Program-made: the position numbers and the translations under genes
Source of the DNA: Steromphala cineraria
Taxonomy: Eukaryota > Mollusca > Gastropoda > Trochida > Trochidae
Assembly: GCA_916613615.1 (NCBI GenBank)
Contig: OU744720.1
Span: 74,985,338 to 75,049,337 of the forward strand
DNA: 64,000 nt
Direction of reading: 5' to 3'
In this document: positions 42,801 to 55,794 of the stretch, in pieces
Layout: the number at the start of each line of letters is the position of its first letter
Position numbering within the stretch: position 1 is the first letter of the stretch
The notes under the pieces: model-generated
Told to the model about the DNA's origin: nothing
Databases searched by the model: none
What the model saw: only the letters and a program-made list of their open reading frames with translations

Positions 42801-43130
42801 TGTTAAATACTTAATTGTGTTATGTGCATTAGCGTGAAAACACATTCGACAAAGAACATAAAGTTATGAAATTATAGGTTGTTAATTCTTAAAAGAATTA
42901 TTTTTTGTCAATGAACGTTGTGTAAAGCTAAAATCCTCATGAAAGATGGCTTTGACCTAAATCTTTAATTGACATGAAATAAGTATTCTTAAAAGAGATG
43001 AAAGTTAACTTTGAATGCAAATAGGAATAACTCTTCAATGCCGCTTAGAATTTCTCTCAATAAAAATAGTCAATGGCGAATATAGAGAATCAGTTTCATT
43101 ATAATAATTTGCTCTAGTAGCTACATGTAC
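39833..43130. other. Intergenic, nothing recognised
   Basis: Upstream of the proposed collagen start. Overlapping opposite-strand ORFs at 40661-40935 and others of 60-80 codons have no recognisable domain. No bordered repeat seen. Confidence 0.4.
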
Positions 43131-43204
43131 TTATTTATTACTCGCCCGTGTAAGATACCGCAGTGTAATATTTATACGACAATATTAAACTAGTGTAATA
43201 ACAC

Positions 43205-43262
43205 AATGCAAGGATGACGTCATAGAAGTGTGTTGTTGTGACGTCACAGTGTAAGCGCGCCG
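43205..43262. promoter_or_regulatory. Paired CRE module A
   Basis: Two perfect TGACGTCA palindromes at 43215-43222 and 43239-43246, 24 bases apart, followed by GTAAGCGCGCCGTCAC. A very similar module occurs at 45151-45190. Both lie beside palindromic MITE-like sequence. Confidence 0.45.
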
Positions 43263-43348
43263 TCACAATGGTTGCTGAGTCGCGAAAATGTTAGTTTCGG
43301 CAACTTATCGGCAATTATGTTTGATTTTTAGGGCAAGTAATAAACAGA

Positions 43349-43466
43349 ATACTAAACTCCCTTCCATTTAATACTATTTTTATCAAACGTTTCGCTTTCG
43401 CTCGTTTTATACAAATTCATTAACTCGTTTAATAAAAATAGTATCAAATGGAAGGTCGTTTAGTAT
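43349..43466. mobile_element. 118-bp palindromic MITE
   Basis: The left arm ATACTAAACTCCCTTCCATT...TAATACTATTTTTAT pairs with the right arm ATAAAAATAGTATCAAATGG...TTTAGTAT. The centre is CGTTTCGCTTTCGCTCG. A near-complete hairpin with no coding. Confidence 0.7.
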
Positions 43467-45059
43467 CCTCTATATATTCAACTGTACCAAAGGGTATTTT
43501 AAATTTGCTGGTGACAATTATATAGATATTTTCATAATATTCTTTTTGTTTTTAAAGACCGATGACATGACATGCTGTTTTCTTTCATTCGTTGTGAAGA
43601 GGAACATATGGACCTTGTTTTTCTGAAAACAATTCTTTCTGAGATTGCCTTTCTAAAAAAAACCTATAAAAGTGAATTAATGTTATGGCAACACGCGGAT
43701 TTCCAACGAAAGCTCATATTTCAAACAAAAATTGCAATCACGTTATTTATTGTCAAAACTGTGCAGACTTTTACGTCTGTCTAAGTACAAAGAAGCAATT
43801 ACAATCACAGGGAACATCTGCGTTAAATCAACAAACATTTGAATAATTAACAATTGAAGTATATACACCAAGATTTGTTAGCAGCAATTCAAATGTGAAC
43901 TCGCTATCCTTTGTAAAAAATGCAATTCAAGCATTTTTTCGTTTTGTAATCACATTTCTTCAGAGAGCAGGTGCTAGATGCAATCAATACATGGCCGTCT
44001 CTGTCAAGGAAAGCAATCACAGTCATCTCTCGAAATTTCGGGGTTCACTGATAAATCATAAACCAATTAAACCAAGATTCGCAGATTTGTGGAAATCCTA
44101 GAATTGTCAGAAATTGTGGCATTAAGGCTGTCAAGTCATGCTGTTACCGTATTTTATTGACTCGTACGCGTATTTATTAATGCCAGCAATATGTATAAGA
44201 GCTAAATCGCCCTCAAGGAAAGATAGCGAGTTATCCCCGATGAGTCTCCTACATTTAAGAGGATTTCGCAGATATTTACAATGTGCTCTTCGGTCAGTAG
44301 ATAGATAATATCATGAAATGAATACTCTTATATTATACATGATGATGATACTTATCTATGTTTGTTTTGGTATTCATTCTTCAAGTTTGTCTATAACTTA
44401 CACATAAAACTTAAGACTGTAACAGAAATACTTTGATTTAGCTGACGAGGTTTATCAAAGAACCGCAATGTACACATCCTTTCATTTTCTGAAATTTAAA
44501 CGGTGGTATAAACTTATATTATTATATATTTGCATCTTCAAAAGTAGAGGACTCTGACTAAGTGATGTCTAAAAGATTCATGATATGAAAATAAACATTA
44601 AGTTTTAATGCGCCAGAATGCATCACAATGTAGTGAAATGACATAGCCACTCCTATATAAACGTTGACAAGAAAACAGATGTTTCCATTTGTTGATCACG
44701 AAGGGTTGATATTGCTTAATGTTTCAATTACGGCTTCAGGTGATTGTTGTCCCAAAGGCGTCTCGACAGGGCCTTGTATCTTGATTAGAAACAAACGCTA
44801 GCTTACCACGTACGCTTCGTTAGACTAGCCCTCCGAGGAAATTAATTGCTTGTCAAGTCCCTTTCCGTGTAATGGTCTAGCCCTCCAACACATCACACCA
44901 TTTTTCTGAAGTCCACTCCTCTCCTGGCACAACAATTCCTTTCATCACTGTCAGTGAAGGTACACCAAACACAGCTTCACAACATGGTTGGTTTGTATTG
45001 CTTATTGTTCCAGCAGCAACACATACAAATATATATTACCCATATGATTTGAAGTAAGT
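43467..45059. other. Intergenic, nothing recognised
   Basis: Two plus-strand ORFs (43572-43784 and 43895-44101) have no known domain. GC-richer patch 44750-44960 was checked for exons without success. Confidence 0.4.
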
Positions 45060-45150
45060 GGTGACATATTTTCAATATGAGCACTAGTGCACATATCACT
45101 TTTGCCTAGCAACGATTGTTGTAGCGCGAGTTTCTGTATTTTTCCGCCTG

Positions 45151-45190
45151 TGACGTCATAACACCATTGTTCGTGACGTCACTGTAGCCA
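45151..45190. promoter_or_regulatory. Paired CRE module B
   Basis: TGACGTCA at 45151-45158 and 45174-45181, 23 bases apart, followed by CTGTAGCCAGCCGTCGC. The order and spacing match module A at 43205-43262, so the two are probably copies of one repeat. Confidence 0.45.
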
Positions 45191-45263
45191 GCCGTCGCAA
45201 GGGAAGCGACCCGCTTCTTGAATATTTCTAAGATGGCAAAATGGTAATCGGTAATAAAGAAAG

Positions 45264-45368
45264 TATTACCCTCGGAACTGTGTCATATAACTTTTACAAA
45301 ACTCGTGCAAATTTGTGTAATCACAGTCGTTTCATAAAAGTCATATGACACGCATCCTCGGGTAATAA
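45264..45368. mobile_element. 105-bp palindromic element
   Basis: The left arm TATTACCCTCGGAACTGTGT then CATATAACTTTTA pairs with the right arm TAAAAGTCATATGACACGCA then TCCTCGGGTAATA. The loop is near 45315. No coding. Confidence 0.65.
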
Positions 45369-46528
45369 TGTCCATTTATCAAATGTATATAGAAAGATTG
45401 TTTTGTTTATATTATTGAAGTTGTTGTATATCATACGGATATATGTATTCATTGCTTAATGGATTGGTACATCAGGACAGTTTTGTTTATCACGTTTACG
45501 TGTTCCATTAGCATTTACATATCTTATCTAAATATGTTAGTCCTTTATGAATATATTTGTTATATTTAATATCAAAGAAACTACGTACAAGACTTAAAGG
45601 TGAATTTAGAATATGAATAGCATAGTATTAGCACTCCTCTCCCTTTGAACTCGGTTATACATTGTACTTAGTCCCTTTTCAAAATAAAACTCATTGACAA
45701 GTTCCATACAATACACAGAAAATCAAATCTACCAATTTATGACTTGCAACATCAACAACATACGTTATAACTATATGCAAAAGATGAAGATCAAAAGGAT
45801 AAAAAAAGGCTCTTACACAAAACGAAAACAATCTCAAAGGAAACTATTTAGACTTTGCTCATAAAATGAGTTAATCCAATATCTTCATTCATTGCAGCTT
45901 CTGATTTTGTTTGCTTACGTTGAGAGAAAGCTAACAGCATTTCGTTGATACATTAGTAAGGTAAATCTACAAGATACGAGGACAGAGTTATGTTGTTACC
46001 TTGAACAAATGATGTCTTTAAAAGATGTTAACACAACATTATCTAACAAATCTACATCACACTGCATTATGGTTGGAACCTGTTTGGTGAATGAACTCCT
46101 AAGTAATAAAGAATCGATGAGTCACTTCATCACATAATACATTGTGTTATATATGGCTTTCGCTTGATTGATTGCATTCTCTGAAAGGTATTATCTTTAC
46201 TGTTAGAAAAAACAAATATGCCCCAAGACAAAGTATGATGATATTTTTACATCTTGTTCTATTACTTTACTTTATACCGCGGATCTGATTTACACCATAT
46301 CAACACTGACATCAAAATATCAAAGCCTTGTAGTGTGTAAATTCTGAAATTCCATTCAGCTTTTTCATGATTAAAGGTCATTGACATTTTGTACTTGTTT
46401 GTTCAAGAGTGTATGGGAAAGTGATGATACATAATCAAATATTTAAATTAAAACTTTGAATCAAATTTTGAAAACACCATATAGCAAATAAGTGATAATT
46501 TGTTTTTCATGTTGATAATCAAGTAATT
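45369..46528. other. Intergenic, nothing recognised
   Basis: AT-rich sequence without supported features. Confidence 0.4.
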
Positions 46529-46588
46529 GGTTCGCTATATCCGATTGTTCGTTATATCCGAGTTCGCTATATCCGTGTTCTACTGTAC
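46529..46588 (-). repeat. Transposon terminal-type repeat (TTCGCTATATCCG x3)
   Basis: Three tandem units GGTTCGCTATATCCGA, GTTCGTTATATCCGA and GTTCGCTATATCCG are followed by TGTTCTACTGTA. The complement, TACAGTAGAACACGGATATA then AGCGAAC, resembles inverted-repeat ends of pogo/Tc1-group elements as I recall them. No partner end was found nearby. Confidence 0.45.
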
Positions 46589-47678
46589 ATTGGTTCGAGA
46601 CATTGATACACAAAGAACAAGCTGAGGCGGATAAAGGAGTTGAGAGAATGCACTTTTTGCTTTTTTATTACAAATTATTTCTTCAGAATAGCTAAATCCT
46701 TATCGTATTCTTAGCCGACAGCAGCGTTAAATATATTTAGACAATATACAACGGAAAAGTCATTAGCAGTACTCAGAATTTCCATAGAATAGTTAAGCTA
46801 TTTTATTTTTAGCTAATAGCAGCATCAAATGTATTATGGTACATCAACATCAGAAAAATCATAAGCACTACTAGGATATATATAAATCATGCAAAACGGA
46901 TATCTTATTACTTTAATGCAACAACATTAAGGTTCTATAAACAAAGATCATTAAACAAAGGACGCGGAAGCGGGATGTTAATGTTTCACTAGTTTAATAA
47001 AATGATATTTCCGGGGCAGGAATTTAATTAAGGCTGAAGTCATAAAGGGTAAAACCCTTACTGTTTTTATTTCTTTTCATTATTTCACACATCTTTGGAT
47101 AACATTTGAGCCAAAATCGTTGAAGCAAATGCAATAAAACTTCATATTCAAACAACCGTTACCGTAAAATCTTAGGGTTGTTTTTGCACCGAGATAAATT
47201 ATCATCGGAGTCGCGTCCAATTTTCAAAGTAGACACATTAACATAAGGTGCACATTACAAATACAGAAACGAGAGAACTTACCGGAAAATTTATAGATCA
47301 CATGGTTCTGATGTCATACTAGATATTATAACTTATCGCACCTTTCTGAGACCTTGATTCTTTATAAAACTTGCAATGACAATGACCTATCAATTCTAGA
47401 ATATACAAATTTCCGAAACTGCTTTTGTCCTGAGCAAGAAAAAATGACACATACCTTCAGTTGTTTATTCAATGGCTCTTCACGAGTACATTTGGCATTT
47501 TAATTCACGAAGTTTTCGGGACATTTTTAATAATACCCTATTGTTACAAACGTGGAACCAATTGTCTTACACCAAATTGGGTAAACGTTTTTGAAACATC
47601 CGCTGAAAATATGGCACAACGATAAGATTAAAGAATTATATTACTTCGTTATCATTTTCGTCACATAAAATCAAGAAA
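46589..47678. other. Intergenic, nothing recognised
   Basis: AT-rich sequence without supported features. Confidence 0.4.
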
Positions 47679-47789
47679 TTCACAAAGCAACCTTTACTAA
47701 GGTTGGCCTTAACTCCCATTCTTTAACATTGCACTAAGGCTACCTTAAGGACTTACAATCACCTTAGGCTTTTGTGAAAGGGGACCCTG
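47679..47789. mobile_element. Small palindromic element, partial
   Basis: TTCACAAAGCAACC...CTAAGGTTGGCCTTAACTCC on the left is roughly complementary to GCTACCTTAAGGAC...CACCTTAGGCTTTTGTGAAA on the right. GGGGACCCTG follows only on the right, so the left terminus looks lost. Confidence 0.35.
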
Positions 47790-50700
47790 CATGATACCTT
47801 CATTCATAAGGTCTCATAAGAATAAAAAGATATAACCTCTCAACCTCTTGCACAGCACGGTGTATGTGTAAGAGGTGTTTTCCTACGACGCTGTCAACAT
47901 TGCTTCACGTTGCAGTATCAAATGAGACCATACGGTTATTTGGTAACAAACTAGCATACGCTTATCGACGTCTTGTAGAATAATTAAAGTGATTTATGTC
48001 GTTAAGTTCACCTGGGTAAGTCATTATTGAAGCAGAGCGATAACAAGATATCTAAATAACTACGATAAATTCCCCTTCTCTTAAACATTCGTAATATTAT
48101 TTGATATTAGATACAAACGATTCAATAGTGATTCGTTCAAACAAGACAGAAGATGACCTCTAAATTTTTCACTATTTTTTTTATTATTTGAACAATCTCT
48201 ACCATAATGGAACACAATTTTCTCTCAGACAACGACGTTCTACTAAACGTCATCTTTTTTAGACATTTCTACGTAAATTTCTAGACAGCAAATCCATTTA
48301 CAGGAACCCCTCTGCAAGCAGTAGAGTGGCGTAGTCTTTGAACAGCATAGCCCTCTTGCAGTGCTGCGGAAGCTTCTTGTTGTTTCCTATCGATTATTCA
48401 AAGTGACTGTCTTTTAAGCAGCCACTCCTATATTTATGGTCCTCTGTCTTCCAATACAATCTCATATGCATTAAAAATATTTCAGCTGCATAAAGGTAGA
48501 ATTTTCGCTTTATCCCATAAATCACATTAGATTTATTCCAAAATCGAGGACACAATTCCAAAGTTCAATCTGTCTGTCACCACCCTGTCTTCTTTACATG
48601 GTGTAAGATTTAAGTGATTAACCCAGATGGAAAGAGCTGTTGATAGGTCATAAAGAATGATACTGCAATGAAATTATAATAAACATATCTTTGTGCCATA
48701 TACTGTTTTTTTAACCATTTATGTTTTACTTTTTAATGTAATTTTCTGTAGCGGTATATCCTTGTTAGTTTCCTAGTTCGGAAAATAATAACAACATGCA
48801 ATCACACGTGTCTTACATAATGAACACACCATAAATATATTTGGACGAATGGTTTGATTGGGTAACTTATTTCTATAGACATTAGTTAGTGCAGACATTT
48901 GACATAATTTTCTTAGAAATACTACATGTAGAAACCTTCCTGAAGTTAGTTATAAACACAGCTTACCAAAGTGTTTTAATAAGTGTTGAACTTAGTGCAA
49001 ATATCATGTTATAGGGTGTTCGTTTGAGTTCAACTTTTTCAATCAGTTTTGTATCAAACGTTATAATTGTATGTGAGGATGGCGAAAAAATATTTTATGA
49101 TAGTGATATTTCCTCAGAAACATTGGACTTACACAACACCAGTGTCTAAAATTTAAAAACTCAAATATCTTGACCATCTCATCAAAATGTTATTTCGAAA
49201 TCTTTAGTTTGGAAACGTAAGTTATACGATAATGCTGACCAATGATGACTATTTTTGCCGCAAGATTGCTAAAGATGTGTTTAATCATGAAAAATATATT
49301 GGACAAATAAAAAAATCAGAATATTCAAATTATGAACCAATGCCTTCTTTGGGGAATGCCAGAATCACAGTTAAGCAAACCTTTGGTAAGCAGCTGTATT
49401 GTTGGCCAACCTCATCTCCAACAAGACGAAAGTAAGCATAGCTAACATACCAACAATCTGCTTTACGCCATGAATGAGTGTGACTAGTATTTGTGGAAAC
49501 ACCTTTATAACTCCTTCAAGTACATCTTTGAAATTACCAATATTCCTTTTGCATTCCCCTGACTGTACTGTAGCAGTGTATGGAATGCCTTTTACTACAC
49601 TGAAACGAAAGACCTGTTATTTGAATCAAGTTCAAATGACAATTCTAGGGCAAAAATAGGATTTCCGAATCGGCTTCAGAAAAACGCCAGGTTTGTTTGT
49701 TGTCAACAACTAGAATTTCATTCACCTAGACGTGATCTTCAGGTGAGGGAATATTTTCATGACCCAAGCTTACATATCAAATCTTACGGTATGTTGGCAT
49801 GTTGGCATATTGGGCTAATATATTGTACATGATTGTATATGTAGGTAAAAGCCTCCAACTTTTCGCTTTTACGTTATGCTAAATAATAGTAATAAATCAA
49901 TGTGTATGGCTGTATGATAATGATGAATTCAACAACAGATCAATCATCAATCAACCACTAATCCTACTTTTGATATCAGAAGACATCTCGGTTCTACTTC
50001 ACCACTTATTCTTCTCATGACACAACATCAATTCCGCAACTTATCCAACATAAAACTAAACATAGAAATTCAACTCCTCCTGACAATTTTCTCTGGCCAA
50101 CCCATCTATTCCATCACTATCCCTATAACTTCTAATATTCATAAACGATGTTACTTCTTCCATGAGAACCATCACTAGCATGATACACATCTCACATGGT
50201 AAAAGTTTTATATATATAGAAGCACTATTGAATTTTGGTGTTAGAGCCTGTACAGCTTATTCGTGTTTATGAAATAGAAAAGTTCTCAAGATACAGCTGT
50301 CTGTCAACAGTGTCATTTTGAATTTAGTATTTACAAACTCTTATTGAAATTGAAACAAGGAAGCACCGTCCAAAATCAATCGAAACAACTTCTTTGATGG
50401 TTAATAACGGTTTTGGGTTGTCATTCATGTCATAATTTACTAAAGGCATTCTAAAGATACAAAAAAGCCATTCCATCATTAAAAACTTCAGATCGGAGAG
50501 AAGAGAGGAAATATTTTTTCGAAGAACTCATTAAACGGAATAGTAGAATTTTTAAAATATGAATTGGTTTCTCATATGTAGTATAAAAGGCTATACAAGA
50601 TTTGCTTAAAAGTATAGTCTGTAAGACTTCGTTTTTGACGCCAATCGTACTTCTATTTAGCATTTGATTATCAACGTGTAAAACAAATTATCACTTATTT

Positions 50701-52160
50701 GCTATTTAGCACAACCAATTCAATCTACCATAGTCCATCAACTAGCGCAGCTACAATCCCTCAGTTTCTTTTCAGCATCAAAGAAAATTAAGCATTCAAA
50801 TTTGACAGATAATTCAAATTATACTTAAACCTCTCCAGAATCCACAGTGCCCCTGTTGGTTGAACGATTACGTTTAGTTTTTCTTACTAAAGTCGTAAAT
50901 ATCGTCCCATGTGTTTGGGGCAACGTGTAATAGCAATGACCTTGGCTAACCTGATTTGCAATGGAGCGAACGATTCAAACCCAGCACAACAACCTAATTA
51001 GTTCAAGTAATGGATTTTTAGCCTTGCCGAAGCCCAATTACTCCGAGCCATAATGGGCCTGTGTCTTAAAGTCCCCCTATTTTCACATTGAGTAATCAAA
51101 TACAAGAAGCTAAACACGCCCTTTGTCTGAATGTTCACTATCAGGGACGTCAGGTTGTAGGAGAACACCAGGAACAAGGGGATCATCTGGTAGGGCATCT
51201 TTGTAGGTGGCCAGATTACCCAGCATTTGTTTCCATTAGATCAAGTTCCCTAAATCCCTACAGAGCGAATACACTTTAGTTACGACCACCTTCAGCGATT
51301 CTGTTAAGATAATTTCATGATGAAATGGTTCAATTCCCATGGTTCAGGAAAAGATTGTAGCAAATGAGTTCTGGAAAGCATCACCAAAGGCCAAGTTGTT
51401 ACTTAGGCTAATGACAATGTATACCCCGTCTTTCATTGCATTGTTTTACACTCGCCGCTCATGATAGTCTCTTTAAACTGGACATACAATGTATTAAGTC
51501 AGCACATATATTTTTATAAACCAAGCACATAGTCAAAGGAAATAATCTCTCTCGTAATTAATAGATAAAAAGAGGATATCTGTCTTTACTTAATTTATCT
51601 CATGTATATCTCATCAAACAGGTAGAACGTTTGTTGTAAACATATGTTACATTTCTACCTCTCAGGCCTGGATATCTTTAATGACATAAAGACAGATTAC
51701 TCATTGGCCTTAACAATTAAAAATCGCTACGTCTTTGTCATAGCAATGCTTTGAGTAAGGTATCTTCTCGTTAGAATAGAAGTTTGTTTTCCGGGTCAAA
51801 CATACCAAACGTTGACAATGTTACCACGTTCGTATCTTTCTATTAACTTTCGGAACGCATCTCATTTATCATTTATCATATCAGTCTTGATAATCTACAA
51901 AAGAAAGATGAACACTTTCCATTAGATATATACCTTTTGTGGTAAAACTAAGGGTAGACAAGATTTGCTAAAAATGCAAAATACCCTAACTAACATTTAA
52001 CGAAACTTACGCCAAACCCATAATTTGACAATCAAGAACATATTCAAATAGAAAAAGTCGATTAAAAGGAAATGGGAATCAATCACTTTGAAAAATAGAA
52101 TGACCGCCAAATTTAAAAGTAACCAGTACACGTTTTATCATTAACTGAATTTTTCAAGGC
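47790..52160. other. Intergenic, nothing recognised
   Basis: ORFs of 60-70 codons on both strands lack domains. The 51000-51280 patch is somewhat GC-richer but shows no homology that I recognise. Confidence 0.4.
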
Positions 52161-52246
52161 ATAGTGGTCGAGTGGATGATCTTTTAAGACAGGCAGTGCT
52201 GGGCATTGTTGACTGATTCTGAAGGCGTGGGTTCAAGTTTTGAAAG
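52161..52246 (+). pseudogene. Degenerate tRNA-like sequence (Ser/Leu type) or SINE head
   Basis: An A-box match TGGTCGAGTGG (52165-52175) and a B-box-like GGTTCAAGTTT (52230-52240) are separated by 54 bases, longer than in ordinary tRNAs and fitting a class II (Ser or Leu) tRNA with a long variable arm. The ends do not pair into a clean acceptor stem and the B box departs from GGTTCGANTCC. Best read as a tRNA pseudogene or the head of a tRNA-derived SINE. Confidence 0.4.
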
Positions 52247-55200
52247 GTTTAGTAAATTGAAAAAGAATTTAACAAAATATTAAGAGATCGACAATATTTC
52301 ATATAATCCATATCTAATTAGAACGTATGTCTAAATTATGATATAACTATTTTAGTTAGAAGTTGCGCTTCACAATGCAGATAAGACAATGGGTCTGTTT
52401 TATTATCGACTATTCCCAATTTAAGACAGCGTTTGTGCAGTTGGAATTAGATTCCATGTCTGATGCCATTAAGGTAGGGTAACACGTTCGTATCATCAAT
52501 AAGGTATGACGATACGCCTGCTACACAGAATCAAAGATGACTAAGCTCACCTTCTCTCCCTTTCAGTATCTCGTACGCCTACTTATTTAATTTCAACTGA
52601 TAAAAAGAGAAGTTCATGATCACATGGAATGTTTTAGCTCATTCGTCGTTGAGAGCGATGAAGGGTAACTCCTCGATGATTAATGATACGTATTTAATTT
52701 AAGCAGTCTATTGCATCACGCACTTCACTTACGGCTGTTAGAGCTCTCGCAGTTGTACTTTCAGCATATTCGCAGACAGTCTGTGATTAGGAACATCCCT
52801 AATGCTCCTTATTGTTGCAAACAAATTTCTTCCTGTTTTGATAGAAGTGCTACTTGTAACAAATTCGTCTAGTTTAATATCAGTGGTGTTTTCGACTAGG
52901 CGCCAGTGTCTCAGCAAAAAACTGAAATCATCCTTCATTTAGCAATATCGAAATATCCATCGAATATCAAATAACATTCAATGACTTGGGTTTCGCTCGT
53001 AGTTTAAAAACTGAACTCCTCAGATCTTTTAATGAGCTAAAGACATAGCATCAAACTGTTGGAAAATTATTTCTGGGAAGGTTGTAGCAGCCAATTTAAG
53101 CGCCAATTTGTCACGAAAAACGATTTAAATACAACTGGCCAAGATCAAACCTATCACGTGGCGTTTCTTTCATTTGTTCAAGTCAAGAACACAATAAGTT
53201 GATAAAAACAACAAATAGCTTTCCGAGTTAGCCTGCAATTATTTACACAGTCATGCGACCTTTCGACGCCTGACTATTGGGAAGAAAGGCATTCCTCTAG
53301 GGAGGAAAGTTGAGATGTTGGCGATAATGCTGACTTCAACATGAGAGATCAATAGTTGTAAGGAGAGTAGTTTCAGGAGAGTGTTCAACCTTCATTACTC
53401 GCCCGCAAACAGTCTACACATCAACATATTTCCATAACCAAGTCATATGGAAATAACCTATTGATTGAACTGCCATCATTTGGGGTTAATAACTGTCTTG
53501 TTTAACGTCCTCGCGCCTTTATTCGCAAACACAAGGCGTCATTGGACCCCTGTTCCCACCAGTAGTACCTGAAAGTGTCGGGCCTATAATTGGCTCAAGT
53601 TTCAAGAGCATTAGTTTCCGTCCGCCTGAAACGTTAATAAAATGTACAGCAAAGTTTGAAATTCACAATGGCGCTTTCCGGAAACTTGGAAACTTGATAA
53701 TCGGCATTATAAGGTGAAAATCGGAGTCCAGTAACACAGCAGATTGAATACATTAAATTTTTAATTAAGGTAATTGAATATTTTGATTATTATTTCGAAT
53801 TGATATTTAAATGTTTTTGAACAATTTGTGAATTGTCAGGATGTAAATCATTTTGACTCTAAAAATATAAAGTGAAATAAAGTAATTTCAAACGTAGTAA
53901 CCATTGTTTCATGTTGTACACCTTCTAGGCAAAACATTTAGAAACACTTGTTAGCTTCAATTAAGCCACGTTTACAAATGAGCATACATGTACGTCTTAT
54001 AGACTTATACCGTCATCGTTAAACATTTGCGCTCATTCTTGTAACAAGAAAACAAACCAGAGAAGGTTTAATCGAGGAAGGTACATGTGCTATTTTTAAC
54101 GATAGGGGATACCTAAGAGAGCAATCGCTCACATGTAACAGAGATCACGTGGGAAATATGAGTTTACTTAAGATTATCAGAAGAGTCTAAGGTTTGCCTT
54201 TTCTCAAATTAAGAGTCAATATTTCAAACACAGTTAAGCTTATATCAACATAATGATTAGTCATTAGACCACCCTCATCGCTATGAAGCTTTTAATGGAT
54301 GGTTAACGGCCTGTTTCTTACAAAATCTGTTTGCAGTGGATTTTATGTTTGTGTTCTGTGACAGATCCAGTGTGAGTGTGTTATCGCATGTGGGTTAACA
54401 ATTGACTGCTCTGTCATATAAGGTTGCCAAAAAAGGGATTCTCTACGAAACGTTTAGCACTATCGTGGGATGGAAATCAATACCTTGAACGAGAGGTGTA
54501 AATACACTGTTCACACGCGCTGACAACTTTTATCTTTTCAATTTCATTGTTTTTCAAGGATCAGCCGGTTTTGTAGGAAATGTTGACAGGAGGGAATATC
54601 GCTTTAGCTATCTGCTGTCGCTTCGTGTTTCATTCAGAGTGCCGAATCGAGCGGTTATTACCAACTTTGATCGATGTTTGCTCTTCTTAATGTGACTTGT
54701 TCATTTCAAGTAGTCAAAACTATCTCATGTGTAATAAAAGACCTCGAACCTTATTGAAAAGAATTCCATGTAACTCATGCAGACTCATTTAAATTGCTCT
54801 GCTTCAACGAGACCTTTCACTGATTTTACTTCATTTCAATTATCCCGGTTTAGAGGTTTACACCAATGTTTAGTGATATTCTAATCATTGAGGTCAAGAG
54901 GTCCAAAAGTATCAGAATTCTCAGAACGCAGGTGTACCCAACCACAGAACAGATGAACTTGCCGTAAAATATTTATGAAGCAGTTTGATTAATGTAAATA
55001 CATCAATGTAATTTGATTCTTTGTTAATGTTAATGCGGCCCGGAAATGGGTCAGTTAGAGTTTTATATCCACTTACAATTGATGAATATTTGATTGGATA
55101 GGTAGAGGGCATCACATTCCCATTTGACCTATAGCTACTTATAGATCTACACATTTCTTCCATCATAACCTATAATTACAAGCTTCTGTTAACCCAGCAG

Positions 55201-55769
55201 TAAAACATTGTAACAAAGAAACCATATAATAAAACAGCGACGTTTAACTAAGTTTTTTTTGTCACATATATGTGCGCATCTTGCAGGTGAATATACTCCA
55301 ATCTCGAGATCTACAAATCAGTCGAAAACCGTCGAAAACCAAAGCTACACAAGTGATTTTAGATTAAATTTCGCATTTCTATTCCAGAAAAAGTTATATT
55401 CTTAACATGGGTTACGGGGGAAAATGATTTGAGTATTTTCTGTGTGAAGATAGATCGTGTATATATTCCAGATCTAAGCGTGCATAGTGTCACTTCTTGA
55501 ATGATGACGAATTGAATGAAAAGATCTTGTTTTGGAACACAGGTATTGGATTGTAAAAGCCTTTGAATTGATTATTTTGCTCGATGCCCTTTTAGCTTGA
55601 AGTTTATCCGTTTTGTTTCATTTAACACTTTAATCAATAAATGGGCACTGAAGTCATGTCAGTTTAACAGGTGTTCGTGAATGGCAGTCTGGCCGATGGG
55701 ATATCTACCGTCCACAACAAAACTTAAAATAATCTTCTGCAGAGAATTTAGATTGTACACTCAGGGGCA
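52247..55769. other. Intergenic, nothing recognised
   Basis: No exon, RNA gene or bordered repeat is supported. The ORFs at 52738-52938 and 54921-55166 (minus) have no known domain. Confidence 0.4.
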
Positions 55770-55794
55770 AAAGAAACTATACTAATAACATCTT

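Noticed and set aside
51088..51279. 63-codon plus-strand ORF rich in His/Gln
   Set aside because: No domain, no splice sites and no repeat structure to support it.
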